NCBI GenBank assembly: GCA_012840225.1
Contig: DULU01000089.1
Location: 19,663 to 83,662, forward strand
From: Bacillota bacterium
GTDB lineage: Bacteria; Bacillota; Limnochordia; DTU080
Length of the DNA: 64,000 nt
Direction of reading: 5' to 3'
This document shows positions 34,403-43,733 of this stretch, one piece after another. Numbering within the stretch: the first letter of the stretch is position 1; every line of letters begins with the position of its first letter. Below the pieces are notes generated by a model. That model was not told the origin of the DNA, did no database searches, and saw nothing but the letters and a program-made list of their open reading frames with translations. The translations under genes and the position numbers were made by a program.

Positions 34403-35332
34403 TTATCTGCTGGGTGTCAACGACAAGCCTACAACCGAGACTTGTTCGGCGGTAGTTAAGCTGATTTCATATCCCGCCGAGACGATCAGCTCTTCGCCTC
34501 TCACCAGCACGCCGCCCAACAATCCGGCCGGTCCTAATGCCACCAATCCCAACAGGCTGGCCCCCGCCGCCAACTCTGAGGTAGAGGGCTTTTCACCCGG
34601 CCGGGCGCTGCTCATCCTGATCGCCGTGCCGTCCAGAGCATAAACGGTGCCGAAATCGACGGTCACATCCGCATCCCGACCGAAGCTTCCGGCCGACCTC
34701 ACTCCGGTCACCCGCCCGACGCCCTCGGCCCCGGCCGGAATGATCACCTTGGAATCGATAGTGATGTTCTGCAGCACCACATACTTGATTAGGTCGCCGG
34801 TCTTGGCCGTGCGGGAGCTGATTTCATTCATGAGCTTTACCCGCACCTGAGTGCCTGCCGGCAGGCTCACCTTTCCGGTCTCCAGGTTGCCGCTGGGCCA
34901 CACCAGACCGACCAGGCCGGCAATGCGGGTGTCGACGGGGCCGGTCTGGGCCGAGCCATAAACTTCCCGCTCTATCTGCTGCAGCCGGTTCACCAGGGGA
35001 CCTCCCGGCGTCATGCGGCCGAAGATCATCCACTCGGCACAGTTCAGCTTCATGATCAATGAGGAACCGCCGGTGCCCACGGTAGCTAAAGCTTTCAGAT
35101 TATCGACCCGGGAGATGAGGCTTCCGGTCTGCGGATTGCCGAACAGATCCTTCTCAATGCGCTCGATGCGGGCCAGGAGACCGGCTTCCAAGGGCGTCAC
35201 TTGCCCATATAAGCTTTGCTCAATATCATTTAACGCCAATGCCGGTATGGCAACCTGGGCCGATGCCGCCGAGGCGATCATCATAACAATATTCATCACC
35301 AGTATAATGCCGAATAATGCCTTTCCCTTCAT
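34403..35332 (-). CDS. Exported protein with repeated motif and beta-rich C-terminal domain
   Basis: A 309-residue protein with a Sec signal peptide (cleavage near ASAASAQV). The N-terminal half holds three related segments (IEQSLYGQVTPLEAGLLARI, IEKDLFGNPQTGSLISRVDNL, IEREVYGSAQTGPVDTRI), a degenerate repeat of about 38 residues. The C-terminal half (LPAGTQVRVKLMNEISSRTA, VIIPAGAEGVGRVTGVRSAG) resembles the soluble beta-rich domain seen in several periplasmic or envelope proteins. It is 39 bases downstream of an SLH/barrel-type gene and likely co-transcribed, which suggests a periplasmic envelope role. No named family recognised. Confidence 0.72.
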   Translation of the reverse strand: MKGKALFGIILVMNIVMMIASAASAQVAIPALALNDIEQSLYGQVTPLEAGLLARIERIEKDLFGNPQTGSLISRVDNLKALATVGTGGSSLIMKLNCAEWMIFGRMTPGGPLVNRLQQIEREVYGSAQTGPVDTRIAGLVGLVWPSGNLETGKVSLPAGTQVRVKLMNEISSRTAKTGDLIKYVVLQNITIDSKVIIPAGAEGVGRVTGVRSAGSFGRDADVTVDFGTVYALDGTAIRMSSARPGEKPSTSELAAGASLLGLVALGPAGLLGGVLVRGEELIVSAGYEISLTTAEQVSVVGLSLTPSR

Positions 35333-35371
35333 TAAAATGGCTCCCCTTTCCTGTTGTTATTTGTTTATAGG

Positions 35372-36721
35372 TTAAAACCTGATGGAAAATTCGGCTATGG
35401 CCATATTGCCGCCGCTAGTTTCGGCGGCGTCTTCATCGGCCAGTGGGCTGCTCAATCTGTAGCCTAGCTTGATGGAAGCCCCGTTCACCGAGTACCGCAA
35501 TCCAAAGTCGGCTATCTTCTCATTGCTTTTTTCATTGCCGATGATGGTTATACCGGCACTGGCTTCCGTTTCCGGCGTCAACCGAAAGCCCAAACCGGCA
35601 CTGGTGGTATGCCTCCGCCACGGATCACCTCCGGTCATCTTGTCTGTTGACAGCTCCTGCAAAGAGTAATGCAGGTTCAGATTCCATCTGTCCAATTCCA
35701 CACCCAAGCCAACGGCAGTTGAAGATGGAGAAGACAAAACCCCCCACATATTATCCGCCGCCTGCACCGCGGCCAAGTTGGCGCTCACACTTCTTCTTTC
35801 GCCGAAAGGATACCTCACCCCGAAGGAGGTGACGGCTTCCACACTATCGCTCTCGCCACCGAAGACGATATGCGAACGGCCGGCGGTCACCTGCACTTCG
35901 CCGACATCCACCGACAAACCGAACCCGGCCTGCTCCAGTTGCCCCTTGTCGCTCAAAAAAGCGTCGCCGGAGCCACCGAGGAAAGAGGCAGGTCTGTAGA
36001 GGCTGTAGTAATCATGGTTGGGGTATAACAATTCCATTCCAGGTCCGGGCATGGAGCCTTGGGCGGAATTGATCACAGGCAACAGCCACTCATTGACCCG
36101 CTCGCCCAGCATGGCACTGAATGACGGGCGTTCGGCGACGGAGGCGCCATATCCCAGCTGTTCCATCTCAGGCCGGACAAAGGCCACCAGCCTGCGTATC
36201 TCCTCCATTTCTTCAGAAGTGAGGGTGGGCGTCAGGCCGGCATCGGCATATTGTTTCAGCAAGATATCAACCTGCCGGACTTTTTTCCGGACATCGGCAA
36301 AAGCCCTGCTTTCGCCGGGAGAGATATGTTTTTCCAGCTGTATTTCCATAGTCTCGAGGGCGCTTATCACCCACAGTGCCGCCTCATAACGGCACATGCT
36401 GACCACCTGTGGGGAATCAACATCGGCAGTCGAATCAATGAACCCCAGGGTGAAAAGGCGGTTGATGATGCCATAGCTCCAATGCCCCTCGGGCAGCTCG
36501 GCAAAGGGGCTTTCCTCGGCAACCACCTGAGCCGAGGCGGCGGCAGGGGCGAAAAACAGACAGTCCGATCCTATCGGCACAAGCAGATGCACTGCCACGA
36601 GCCAATATAGTAAAAACAGACTAAATACAGGTAGGCAATGGCGCATCGCCGCGATGCGATTTATGAACTTGTTGCCTGCCACCCTGGCTATCACCCCACA
36701 GCCTACGGTAATATTCTCCAT
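35372..36721 (-). CDS. SLH-like domain outer-membrane beta-barrel protein
   Basis: A 449-residue exported protein. After a long N-terminal hydrophobic segment (about 27-65, ending AAASAQ) comes a single SLH-like module (FAELPEGHWSYGIINRLFTLGFID), a short helical region (about 120-195), then alternating amphipathic strands (FGLSVDVGEVQVTAGRS, NLNLHYSLQELS, AGLGFRLTPETEASAGITI) and a C-terminal strand NMAIAEFSIRF ending in Phe, as recognised by the BAM machinery. This is a shortened OmpM-type layout that would anchor the outer membrane to the cell wall. The start is uncertain: 36721 has GGGAG only three bases away, and Met26 at 36646 is an alternative. First gene of a two-gene operon. Confidence 0.78.
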   Translation of the reverse strand: MENITVGCGVIARVAGNKFINRIAAMRHCLPVFSLFLLYWLVAVHLLVPIGSDCLFFAPAAASAQVVAEESPFAELPEGHWSYGIINRLFTLGFIDSTADVDSPQVVSMCRYEAALWVISALETMEIQLEKHISPGESRAFADVRKKVRQVDILLKQYADAGLTPTLTSEEMEEIRRLVAFVRPEMEQLGYGASVAERPSFSAMLGERVNEWLLPVINSAQGSMPGPGMELLYPNHDYYSLYRPASFLGGSGDAFLSDKGQLEQAGFGLSVDVGEVQVTAGRSHIVFGGESDSVEAVTSFGVRYPFGERRSVSANLAAVQAADNMWGVLSSPSSTAVGLGVELDRWNLNLHYSLQELSTDKMTGGDPWRRHTTSAGLGFRLTPETEASAGITIIGNEKSNEKIADFGLRYSVNGASIKLGYRLSSPLADEDAAETSGGNMAIAEFSIRF

Positions 36722-36852
36722 TCACTCCCAGTTACCTTTATATTTACTTACAATGTCTTCCTCTGCAAGCAGAAAATAGTCGAAAGACCTAAGGTATTTA
36801 GGACTTCGGTCACAGGCAAAGTGCCTAACTTTGACCGCCACTTTTTCCCGGG

Positions 36853-37338
36853 TCACGGTTGCTCTATCATTTGCAGATACCTCCGGGCCAAAACCTCCGC
36901 CACGAAATGATCGTAAGGCTCAGGCGGCGTCTGCAAGCCTAGAGGAACAAAGCGGCGCCAGCCTTTCCTGTTGGTCAAAAGATAAAGACGTCTCCCTTCC
37001 ATGCTGGATTGATGTTCATCCACCTGGGCGATGGCCACCACCGGCTGCTTTGCTGCTGCACCTTCCTCAACGGCAGCCGTGGTCCCTGAGGAGAAAACCT
37101 GGCTGGTCATCGCTTCCAAACGCCGCCGCACCGCCCCGGAGCCGGTGCGATCGCCGAGGATCAATAAACAAGGATGATACTTGGCCACCAAATCCGCCAA
37201 AGCCGTCTCCAGCTGCCCGACATCCACCACCTGCCGGTATAGGCAAAGGCCTTCGGCCGTCAGGACGGCAAAGCCGCATTTGGCCGTTCCCGGATCAATA
37301 CCAATGTAATATGGCGCTGTATGATACCGAGACGCCAC
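36853..37338 (-). CDS. RuvC/YqgF-like RNase H-fold protein
   Basis: A 161-residue protein starting at the GTG at 37338, seven bases after GAGGAG; the track's ATG at 37356 has no ribosome site. The N-terminal strand YYIGIDPGTAKCGFAVL is the Holliday-junction-resolvase/RNase H fold signature with a catalytic-type Asp, followed by LLILGDRTGSG, IAQVDEHQSS and PPEPYDHFVAEVLARR, where the acidic residues of strand 4 and the last helix would complete the active site. It is related to, but distinct from, RuvC and YqgF (RuvX). Probable nuclease or rRNA-processing factor; function not proven. Confidence 0.72.
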   Translation of the reverse strand: MASRYHTAPYYIGIDPGTAKCGFAVLTAEGLCLYRQVVDVGQLETALADLVAKYHPCLLILGDRTGSGAVRRRLEAMTSQVFSSGTTAAVEEGAAAKQPVVAIAQVDEHQSSMEGRRLYLLTNRKGWRRFVPLGLQTPPEPYDHFVAEVLARRYLQMIEQP

Positions 37339-37359
37339 ACCGCCCCTCCTCGTCATATG

Positions 37360-37405
37360 AACGGCAGCGGACCTTTCCCTTTCACAGGTAAGGTCCGCTG
37401 CCGTT
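37360..37405. terminator. Long perfect inverted repeat downstream of the giant SLH gene
   Basis: AACGGCAGCGGACCTT and AAGGTCCGCTGCCGTT form a 16-bp stem with a 14-base loop. No T-run follows on either strand, so it is either a weak terminator of the giant gene or a 5' structure of the RuvC-like mRNA. Confidence 0.5.
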
Positions 37406-37454
37406 ATCTATCCGTTTTGGTCACGCCTGTTTACCGGCTTTGGCCGGCGCTTTT

Positions 37455-40400
37455 TTAGAACCGGATCACCACGCCGGTGTTCAGCTGCACAGCGGAGAAG
37501 CTGTTGACGGCGTTAGTTTTGTCCACATAGTTGATGTAATCCGCCTTGAGCTGGAATCCGGCAGCTTCATAGATCGGCAGATCCACCAGCAATTCCGCCG
37601 TGGAGTCGTCGACCTGGTTCTGTTCGTCGCCGACGCCGCTGCGCAGATTAACCTTACCGCTCACGGAACCTCCGGCCAGCGGACCGGCAAATTTCAGCTC
37701 CAGGGACTGCTTGGCCAAAGCCGGTATGCCGGTGTTGATGGTTCTCCGCCAATCCAGAACGGATTCGAAGCGGATATTCTTGATGATAAACCCAGCTTTG
37801 AGGCCGGCTATCACCAACTCTTCATCAGCCGTCAGCCCGCCGACGGCCGTGGGTTTGTCCACCAGCTTGTTCAGCCCTGTATAAATGCCGGTGGTGAAGG
37901 TGCCGTTTTGCGCTTTGATCAGTTGCCAGTTCACCATCACCTGCGTCAGGCTGCGGTCGGTATAGGCGATCCAGTTCTGCCGCGGTTTGGTCGGATCGGC
38001 ATTGGTATTGCGCCAACGCAGATCCCACTCTTCTATCATCAACGGCGTATTCTCTTTCCGGTAGCCGGCCGATATGCGGAAGTTCTCGGTGAAGACCGGA
38101 AAGTCTTCTATCGCCAACCCCAGGAGAGAATGATTGAGATTGACGTCCGGTGTACCCTCCAGGCTATTGTTGCCCACCTCTACCGTGGCCCGCAGCGGCA
38201 GGAGAACCTTCATGTTGCGCTCGGCTCTGATCATGGACAAGGTGCGCTCGCCCTCGGAATTGCTCGTCACCCGGTGCACGATAGTGGTGTCGAAGTCCAG
38301 CGGGCGCAAGCCGCTGATCTCCAGACTGGTATACTGTTCCTCCCCATAGAGGGCTCTATCCAGATTGGGCGCTGCGTATGGCTGCACCCACGAGTTGTGC
38401 ATATAGCCATGCTCCAGGCTGGCCCAGATGCCTCTCATCCGGCCATGCTCATCGAGAGCCGGATTGCCGAAGAACCGGCTGACATACATCTGCAGCACCT
38501 GGCCCTGATTGACGTCGTTGTTGGCACCGGTAATGCCATAGGACCAGAGCGGTGCCTTACCGCTGATCTCCAGCGTCGCCACCTTAGCCGCCGCATTGGT
38601 CAGCGGCCCGGCGTTGGTCCCGCCAAGATTCAGCCAGTTGGCCCGCACGACAAAGAGATCATGCAGCAGGGCCGAGGCGGAAATGGCCGTCACATGCGCC
38701 GGATCGTCGCCTGCGACGAATCCGCCGGCCGCATTAAGCCGTCTCGCCGTTCCCTGGCCGAAGAGCAAGTTGGCCTGCACTTTACGGCCGGCGAGATCGG
38801 CTTGCACCCCTCTGGTGCGCCACAGCATGGCTTCCCATTTCTCAGCCGACAGGACGTATTCATTGTAGGAAGTGAAATCGACGCTTCTTTCCCCGAAGGG
38901 CTGGAGGCTGCCGATGCGCAGCGACTTCAGCGCGGAGGCGGTCGTCAGGTCGATTTCAAATCCCACGTCGGCCAGGCTGCCCTGGTCGTTCAGGTTTCTG
39001 GTGGCATAAATCTCGGCATCAAGTTTGGCCTGAGGAACCGGTTCCGTCTTCAGTATGATGCTGTAACGGGAGACCGCTTCATCTTTCAGGAACCGGGAGT
39101 TTTGGTACCAGTCGCCGCTCGCCGCCTGCTCCGCGTATGGCAAATTGCGCTCCCGCGGATCGCGGTAGATGGTCAAGCCGTCGGCGGCGGTATAGGAAAC
39201 CGCTGACGCCAGGCTGATCTCGGTATTCTCGAATTTCTTCTTCAGCGGCGCCAGGTCGTCGGCCACCTGATCGACAGCTTCGGACAGCTCGGCTATATTG
39301 CCGTGCATTCTTTCATCCAAAGCGACCAGGTCGTTGCCGAGCCCTTCTATCTTGGCGGCGTTTTCGGCGATGGCCTGTTGATTGTCGCCAATCAACCCGG
39401 CATTCTGTTTTATCGCCGCCTCGTGCTCATCCAGACGGGCGATATTCTCCTCTACTTTTTCCTCCAGTCTCCGCTCCGCCTCTTCCAAGGCTGCCAGTCT
39501 GGCCTCGATCAACGCGGCTCTCTCTTCCAGGGCGGCCGCCCTTCTCTGCAGAGCCACCACATCTTCCGCCAGCAGCACTAAAGCATCGCTCAGCAGGTCG
39601 TCTACCGCCTTACCTTCTTCCATATCCTTCAGCAACTGCTCCAAGGTCTGCTGATGCGCCGCCACCTCGCTCCGGCAATCGGCCAGATCGGCCGCCAGTT
39701 GGTCGATGTTGGCTTTGGCTTCGGCGGCATCTTCCTGAAGGCCGGCGATCTCCCCCTGCATGGCGGTGATATTCTCCGCGGCGGCTTCGACTTTTTCGGC
39801 CGTCTGTTCCAGTTTTTCGTCGGTCTGCTTCAGCTGCTCTTCCATCTGCCCGACCCAGCCGGTCAGCTGTTCTATCTTGAGATTGTGGTCGAGAAGGCCG
39901 GCGGTCAGATCCATGATCATCGCTTTGTTCTCATTGATCAGGGCATCATGCTCCAGCAGTTGAGATGTCAGCCTGGAAATCATGGACGAATTGATCAGGA
40001 GCTGCTCGCTGTTTCTCTCAATCTGCTCGGCATTGCGGTTGATCCGCTCCAGGAGGGTGTCTTTCACCTCACCGACCTCGGCACCCAGCTTGACAAGGGC
40101 GAGCCGCTGCTGCTCCTGTTCGTCGGCCAAGGCCATCTGCTGCACTTCCAGGAGATAAATCTGCTCGGCGCTGAGCGCCACTCCGCTGATCAGACCTTCC
40201 TGTATCTCCTCCAGCTCGGCCAGTTTGCCGGCCTGAGCCTCTTGCTCCCCTGCCAGCATCTCCTGTGAGGCCGTCAAAGCAGCTTGTCCGGCAGCCAACT
40301 CATCGATGCGACCGGCATTAAGCATGATCCCTTCGGACAGAGCATCCTGGCCGGCCTGCAGCACATCCTGGCCCGCTGCCAGGGCTTCAAGGCTTTCGCC

Positions 40401-42959
40401 GTGGGCGGCCTGGACGGAGGCCAACTCCTCGATTTTGTCTACCTGCCCGGCGACACTAGCTGCCAAAGCTCCCTGCTCTTCGGTCAGCCGGTCGATCCTT
40501 TCGGCATTGAACAGCACACCCTCGGCGAGAGCCTCCTGGCCCGCCGCCAGCTCATCCAGTTTTTGACCTTGCGCAGCCTGCCCGGTGATCAATTCATCTA
40601 TCCTGCCTCCCTGCTCGGTAACTACAGCGGTCAAAGCCTCCTGCTTCTCCGTCAACTCATCGATCCTACCGGCGTTTAACTGTACGCCCTCGGCCAGAGC
40701 ATCCTGGCCTGCCGTCAACTCCTCAAGGCGCCGGCTGTGCGTATCCTGAACGGCGGCGAGCTCGGTGGTCAGTGTTTCAATTTGGCTGCCTTGCCCGTCC
40801 ACCACTTTCGCCAACTCCGCCTGCTCTCCGGCCAATTCTTCTATTTTACCGGTGTTGGCGGCTACATCCTGCGCCAGGGCAGCTTGATCTGCTGCCAGTT
40901 TATCCAGGCGCTCGCCCTGCGCCGCCTGCCCGGCCGCCAGATCACTTATCTGTTTGCCCTGATCGGCTTGGATCCCGGCCAGCTCCTCCATTTTGCCGGC
41001 ATTGGCAGCCACATTTTCCGCCAGAGCGGCCTGATCCCCAGCCAGCCGGTCCAGGCGCTCGCCCTGCACTGCCTGCCCGGCCGCCAGATCACTTATCTGT
41101 TTGCCCTGATCGGCCTGATCCCAAGCCAGCTTATCCAGACGCTCACCCTGCACTGCCTGCCCGGCCGCCAACTTATCTATCTCGCCTCTCTGCTCATCCA
41201 CCCGAACGGTCAAAGCATCCTGCTTCTCCGTCAAGGCATCTATCCTCTCGGCATTGAACAGCACGCCCTCGGAAAGCGCATCCTGTCCCGCCTCAAGCGC
41301 CTTCAGGCTATCTCCCTGGGCCGCCTGAGCCCCAGCCAACTCGTCCAGCTTGGCTGCCTGTTCGGCCTGGGTTTTCTCGATTGCTTCCACGCGTTGATAC
41401 AAAGCAGCCTGAGCCTCTTTCAAACCGGCAACTTCCCGGCTCAAGAGGTCCAGCTCCACCCGGAACTCCTGACCTAAGGCTTCGATCTTGGCGGCTAAGT
41501 CGGCCACCCGCTCGGCCACTAAAGCCCGCAATTCTTCGACATCGCCTTTGACGGCGGCGAGGATCCTATCCATGTCGGCTACTTGATTCGCCAACTCATC
41601 AATCCGTTCCAAAGCCTTACCGATCTCTCGGGCCACTACAGCTTCCGCGATGTCGTTGGCGATTTTTTCGGCAGTTTTTCTGTCAATAAAATTCCCTATC
41701 GGCTGAGCCAACTCGTCGACCTTGGCTTCCATTTGCTTCAACCTATCAGCGATATCCTCATACACATGTTTCTGCAAAGCACTGATAGCCTGCTCATTAA
41801 GGGCAACTCCCTTTGCTAAGCCAGCAATTTTTTCCAGAGCTTCCTCTGCCTTGCTGTCGGCCTTCTGCGCCAGATCTTTCGCCTCTTCGGCCAAGCCGGC
41901 CACTTTAGCCAGATCAGCCAGGGTGGCAAAGTTATCTGCCATCCTCTTTACTTCTTCCGCGAGCTTTTTGGCCTCTTCGGCCGTCGTCTGAGCCGCAGCT
42001 GCCAGATCCTGGGCTTTGGCCGCCACCGCAAGAGCCTGTGCGGCATCGGTGGCCGCTCCCAAAGCTATCTCCCTCGTTTCCGCCAAGAGCCTCTCAACTT
42101 CTTCGGCAAGCTGTTGGGCCTGCGCAATAGCTTCCTCCAGCTGTTGGAAACGCTGCGGCAATTCCTGTTCTATAGCTTCGACTTTAGCTAAAGACTCCTT
42201 AGCCGCAGCCAAGGACTCCTCCGCTTTGTCCAATGCCTTCTGCGCCAGGGCCAGCGCCTCCTGGGCGGCGGCTTGAGCCTCAAGCGCCTCATCTTTGGCA
42301 TCCAAGGCCGTGTTATGAGCGTTGTCGGCGCTCTTCTGGGCAATATCCGCCCGCACCGCCGCTTCCTCCGCCCGCTTCAGAGCTTCCCCGGCCAAAGCCC
42401 CGGCCTCCTCGGCCAATTTACCCGCCCGGTCGGCTTTGCCGTCGATTTCCTGCACGGCCGCCTCCAGCTTCCCGGCTAACTCCTCGACCATTTTGGCGAG
42501 CTCATATGCGCTGTCGGCCCGCTCCTGGGCGCCGGCGGCCTTGGTGTAGGCTTCATCGGCACGGCTTTGCGCTTTGATGGCCTCCGCCAGAGCTTTTTTG
42601 GTCTCATCTATGTTTGACGCCAGATTCTTCTCCAGCTCCCCAATCCGACTATCCAAAGGCGCCACTTTATTCTCAATGCGGATATCGATTTCCCGTAACA
42701 GCAAGGACTCCATTCTCACCAAGATGCGGCTGAATACCATAGCCATCTCATACCTGGTAAACATGCGGTCCCCGCCGAAGGTACCGTCCGGATAGCCCTC
42801 GACCAGACCGGCGACGGCCAGGCTGGTTACGGCATCATAAGCCCAGTGATCCCTGGGCACGTCCGGAAACGGATTGGCGGCGGCCAATGTACCCTGCGTC
42901 AACAGCAAAAATATGAGTGCGAACAGGAAACCAGAAAGCCGTTTTTTTTGCATGCACAT
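37455..42959 (-). CDS. Giant SLH-coiled coil-porin tether protein (OmpM/Omp-alpha-like)
   Basis: An 1,834-residue envelope protein. A signal peptide (about 1-28) is followed by one SLH module (FPDVPRDHWAYDAVTSLAVA...GYPDGTFGG...FTRYEMAMVFSRIL). From about residue 90 to 1245 the sequence is almost entirely Ala/Glu/Gln/Leu-rich heptad coiled coil with very few prolines. The last about 585 residues are a beta-barrel-like region (start near SLASAVSYTAADGLTIYRD) ending in LNTGVVIRF. The layout is that of OmpM of Negativicutes, which binds peptidoglycan-linked polymer through SLH and sits in the outer membrane, but the coil is several times longer. Residues about 540-900 contain near-identical repeats. 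The second ATG at 42953 is better spaced from AAGGGG than the first. Confidence 0.88.
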   Translation of the reverse strand: MCMQKKRLSGFLFALIFLLLTQGTLAAANPFPDVPRDHWAYDAVTSLAVAGLVEGYPDGTFGGDRMFTRYEMAMVFSRILVRMESLLLREIDIRIENKVAPLDSRIGELEKNLASNIDETKKALAEAIKAQSRADEAYTKAAGAQERADSAYELAKMVEELAGKLEAAVQEIDGKADRAGKLAEEAGALAGEALKRAEEAAVRADIAQKSADNAHNTALDAKDEALEAQAAAQEALALAQKALDKAEESLAAAKESLAKVEAIEQELPQRFQQLEEAIAQAQQLAEEVERLLAETREIALGAATDAAQALAVAAKAQDLAAAAQTTAEEAKKLAEEVKRMADNFATLADLAKVAGLAEEAKDLAQKADSKAEEALEKIAGLAKGVALNEQAISALQKHVYEDIADRLKQMEAKVDELAQPIGNFIDRKTAEKIANDIAEAVVAREIGKALERIDELANQVADMDRILAAVKGDVEELRALVAERVADLAAKIEALGQEFRVELDLLSREVAGLKEAQAALYQRVEAIEKTQAEQAAKLDELAGAQAAQGDSLKALEAGQDALSEGVLFNAERIDALTEKQDALTVRVDEQRGEIDKLAAGQAVQGERLDKLAWDQADQGKQISDLAAGQAVQGERLDRLAGDQAALAENVAANAGKMEELAGIQADQGKQISDLAAGQAAQGERLDKLAADQAALAQDVAANTGKIEELAGEQAELAKVVDGQGSQIETLTTELAAVQDTHSRRLEELTAGQDALAEGVQLNAGRIDELTEKQEALTAVVTEQGGRIDELITGQAAQGQKLDELAAGQEALAEGVLFNAERIDRLTEEQGALAASVAGQVDKIEELASVQAAHGESLEALAAGQDVLQAGQDALSEGIMLNAGRIDELAAGQAALTASQEMLAGEQEAQAGKLAELEEIQEGLISGVALSAEQIYLLEVQQMALADEQEQQRLALVKLGAEVGEVKDTLLERINRNAEQIERNSEQLLINSSMISRLTSQLLEHDALINENKAMIMDLTAGLLDHNLKIEQLTGWVGQMEEQLKQTDEKLEQTAEKVEAAAENITAMQGEIAGLQEDAAEAKANIDQLAADLADCRSEVAAHQQTLEQLLKDMEEGKAVDDLLSDALVLLAEDVVALQRRAAALEERAALIEARLAALEEAERRLEEKVEENIARLDEHEAAIKQNAGLIGDNQQAIAENAAKIEGLGNDLVALDERMHGNIAELSEAVDQVADDLAPLKKKFENTEISLASAVSYTAADGLTIYRDPRERNLPYAEQAASGDWYQNSRFLKDEAVSRYSIILKTEPVPQAKLDAEIYATRNLNDQGSLADVGFEIDLTTASALKSLRIGSLQPFGERSVDFTSYNEYVLSAEKWEAMLWRTRGVQADLAGRKVQANLLFGQGTARRLNAAGGFVAGDDPAHVTAISASALLHDLFVVRANWLNLGGTNAGPLTNAAAKVATLEISGKAPLWSYGITGANNDVNQGQVLQMYVSRFFGNPALDEHGRMRGIWASLEHGYMHNSWVQPYAAPNLDRALYGEEQYTSLEISGLRPLDFDTTIVHRVTSNSEGERTLSMIRAERNMKVLLPLRATVEVGNNSLEGTPDVNLNHSLLGLAIEDFPVFTENFRISAGYRKENTPLMIEEWDLRWRNTNADPTKPRQNWIAYTDRSLTQVMVNWQLIKAQNGTFTTGIYTGLNKLVDKPTAVGGLTADEELVIAGLKAGFIIKNIRFESVLDWRRTINTGIPALAKQSLELKFAGPLAGGSVSGKVNLRSGVGDEQNQVDDSTAELLVDLPIYEAAGFQLKADYINYVDKTNAVNSFSAVQLNTGVVIRF
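40250..41340 (-). repeat. Internal degenerate tandem repeats in the coiled-coil region
   Basis: Blocks of the type AGQAAQGERLDKLAADQAAL and QADQGKQISDLAAGQAVQGE recur many times, some nearly identical at DNA level (for instance the stretch encoding DQGKQISDLAAGQA occurs near 40945 and near 41100). Such repeats can change copy number by recombination. Confidence 0.8.
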
Positions 42960-43286
42960 CTTCCCCTTTCATGTCGGCTTTGTACCAATACCAAATATCA
43001 TATTTTGCGCTTCAATCAACAAATCCGGACATTGCAGATCGCTTTATACCTCTGAACCACACCAAGCGGATATTAATGAGATCAATTACGGCGAACAGGC
43101 GAAAACAGGCTGGTCAACATTTCTTAAATAATCAACAAAGTAGTATTCTAAACATGATTGGGAATCCCTTCCTGAAGTAATATTTTCCTGGGGTGATAAT
43201 TCCCCGCATTTCCTCGTCCGGGCAGGTTATCGCCAGGCATTCGGTGAACCAAGATGCATAGGCATATAAAGAGCGGAGGTAAGTAA
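42960..43286. other. Intergenic region between the giant SLH gene and a divergent membrane-protein gene
   Basis: A 327-base AT-richer divergent promoter region. No gene was found; the overlapping track ORFs are shadows. An AAAGGGG site belongs to the giant gene and GGAGG to the plus-strand gene. Confidence 0.5.
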
Positions 43287-43733
43287 ATGACCGGCGACAT
43301 GACCGTCCCGGCCTCACCCCAAGGCCGCATCAAGCGCATCATCGCTTTCCTGTTTCCCGTATCGGCCTATAAGCAAAGTCTGGTCTTACTAATAAGTCTG
43401 GTTATTGTTATTATCGGCTCGTTCCTGGGCAATGCTTTACCCGTCGATAATGCTAATTTAATCGCACCTATCATAGTTGGTTATTTTTTCGGAGGCCGGA
43501 TCCATCCGCTCATCTTCATGGGAGCCGGAGCCACAGCCGCCTGCATCGCCGGTATCACCTGGTCGCTGGCCATTCTGAGCGGTGACAGCTGGGATATAAC
43601 CTATGCCCTGGCCATCGCCAGCACCAGTTTCAATGTATTCGTCACCATGAGCCTGGGAGATCTGGCCCGCCGCGCTTACCTTCACCTGCGCCGGTTCAGG
43701 GAAAAAGGACGGGACAAAGCCAACAATTCATAA
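43287..43733 (+). CDS. Small integral membrane protein
   Basis: A 148-residue protein with three hydrophobic helices (about 31-48, 56-88 and 100-122) and a basic C-terminal tail. GGAGG with a seven-base spacer precedes the ATG. Its end overlaps the 3' end of the convergent DNA methylase gene by six bases. No family recognised. Confidence 0.68.
   Translation: MTGDMTVPASPQGRIKRIIAFLFPVSAYKQSLVLLISLVIVIIGSFLGNALPVDNANLIAPIIVGYFFGGRIHPLIFMGAGATAACIAGITWSLAILSGDSWDITYALAIASTSFNVFVTMSLGDLARRAYLHLRRFREKGRDKANNS

Noticed and set aside
39654-40268. Long plus-strand ORFs opposite the coiled-coil gene (for example 204 and 246 aa)
   Set aside because: They mirror the repetitive Ala/Glu/Gln codons of the minus-strand gene and have Leu/Gln/His-rich shadow composition.
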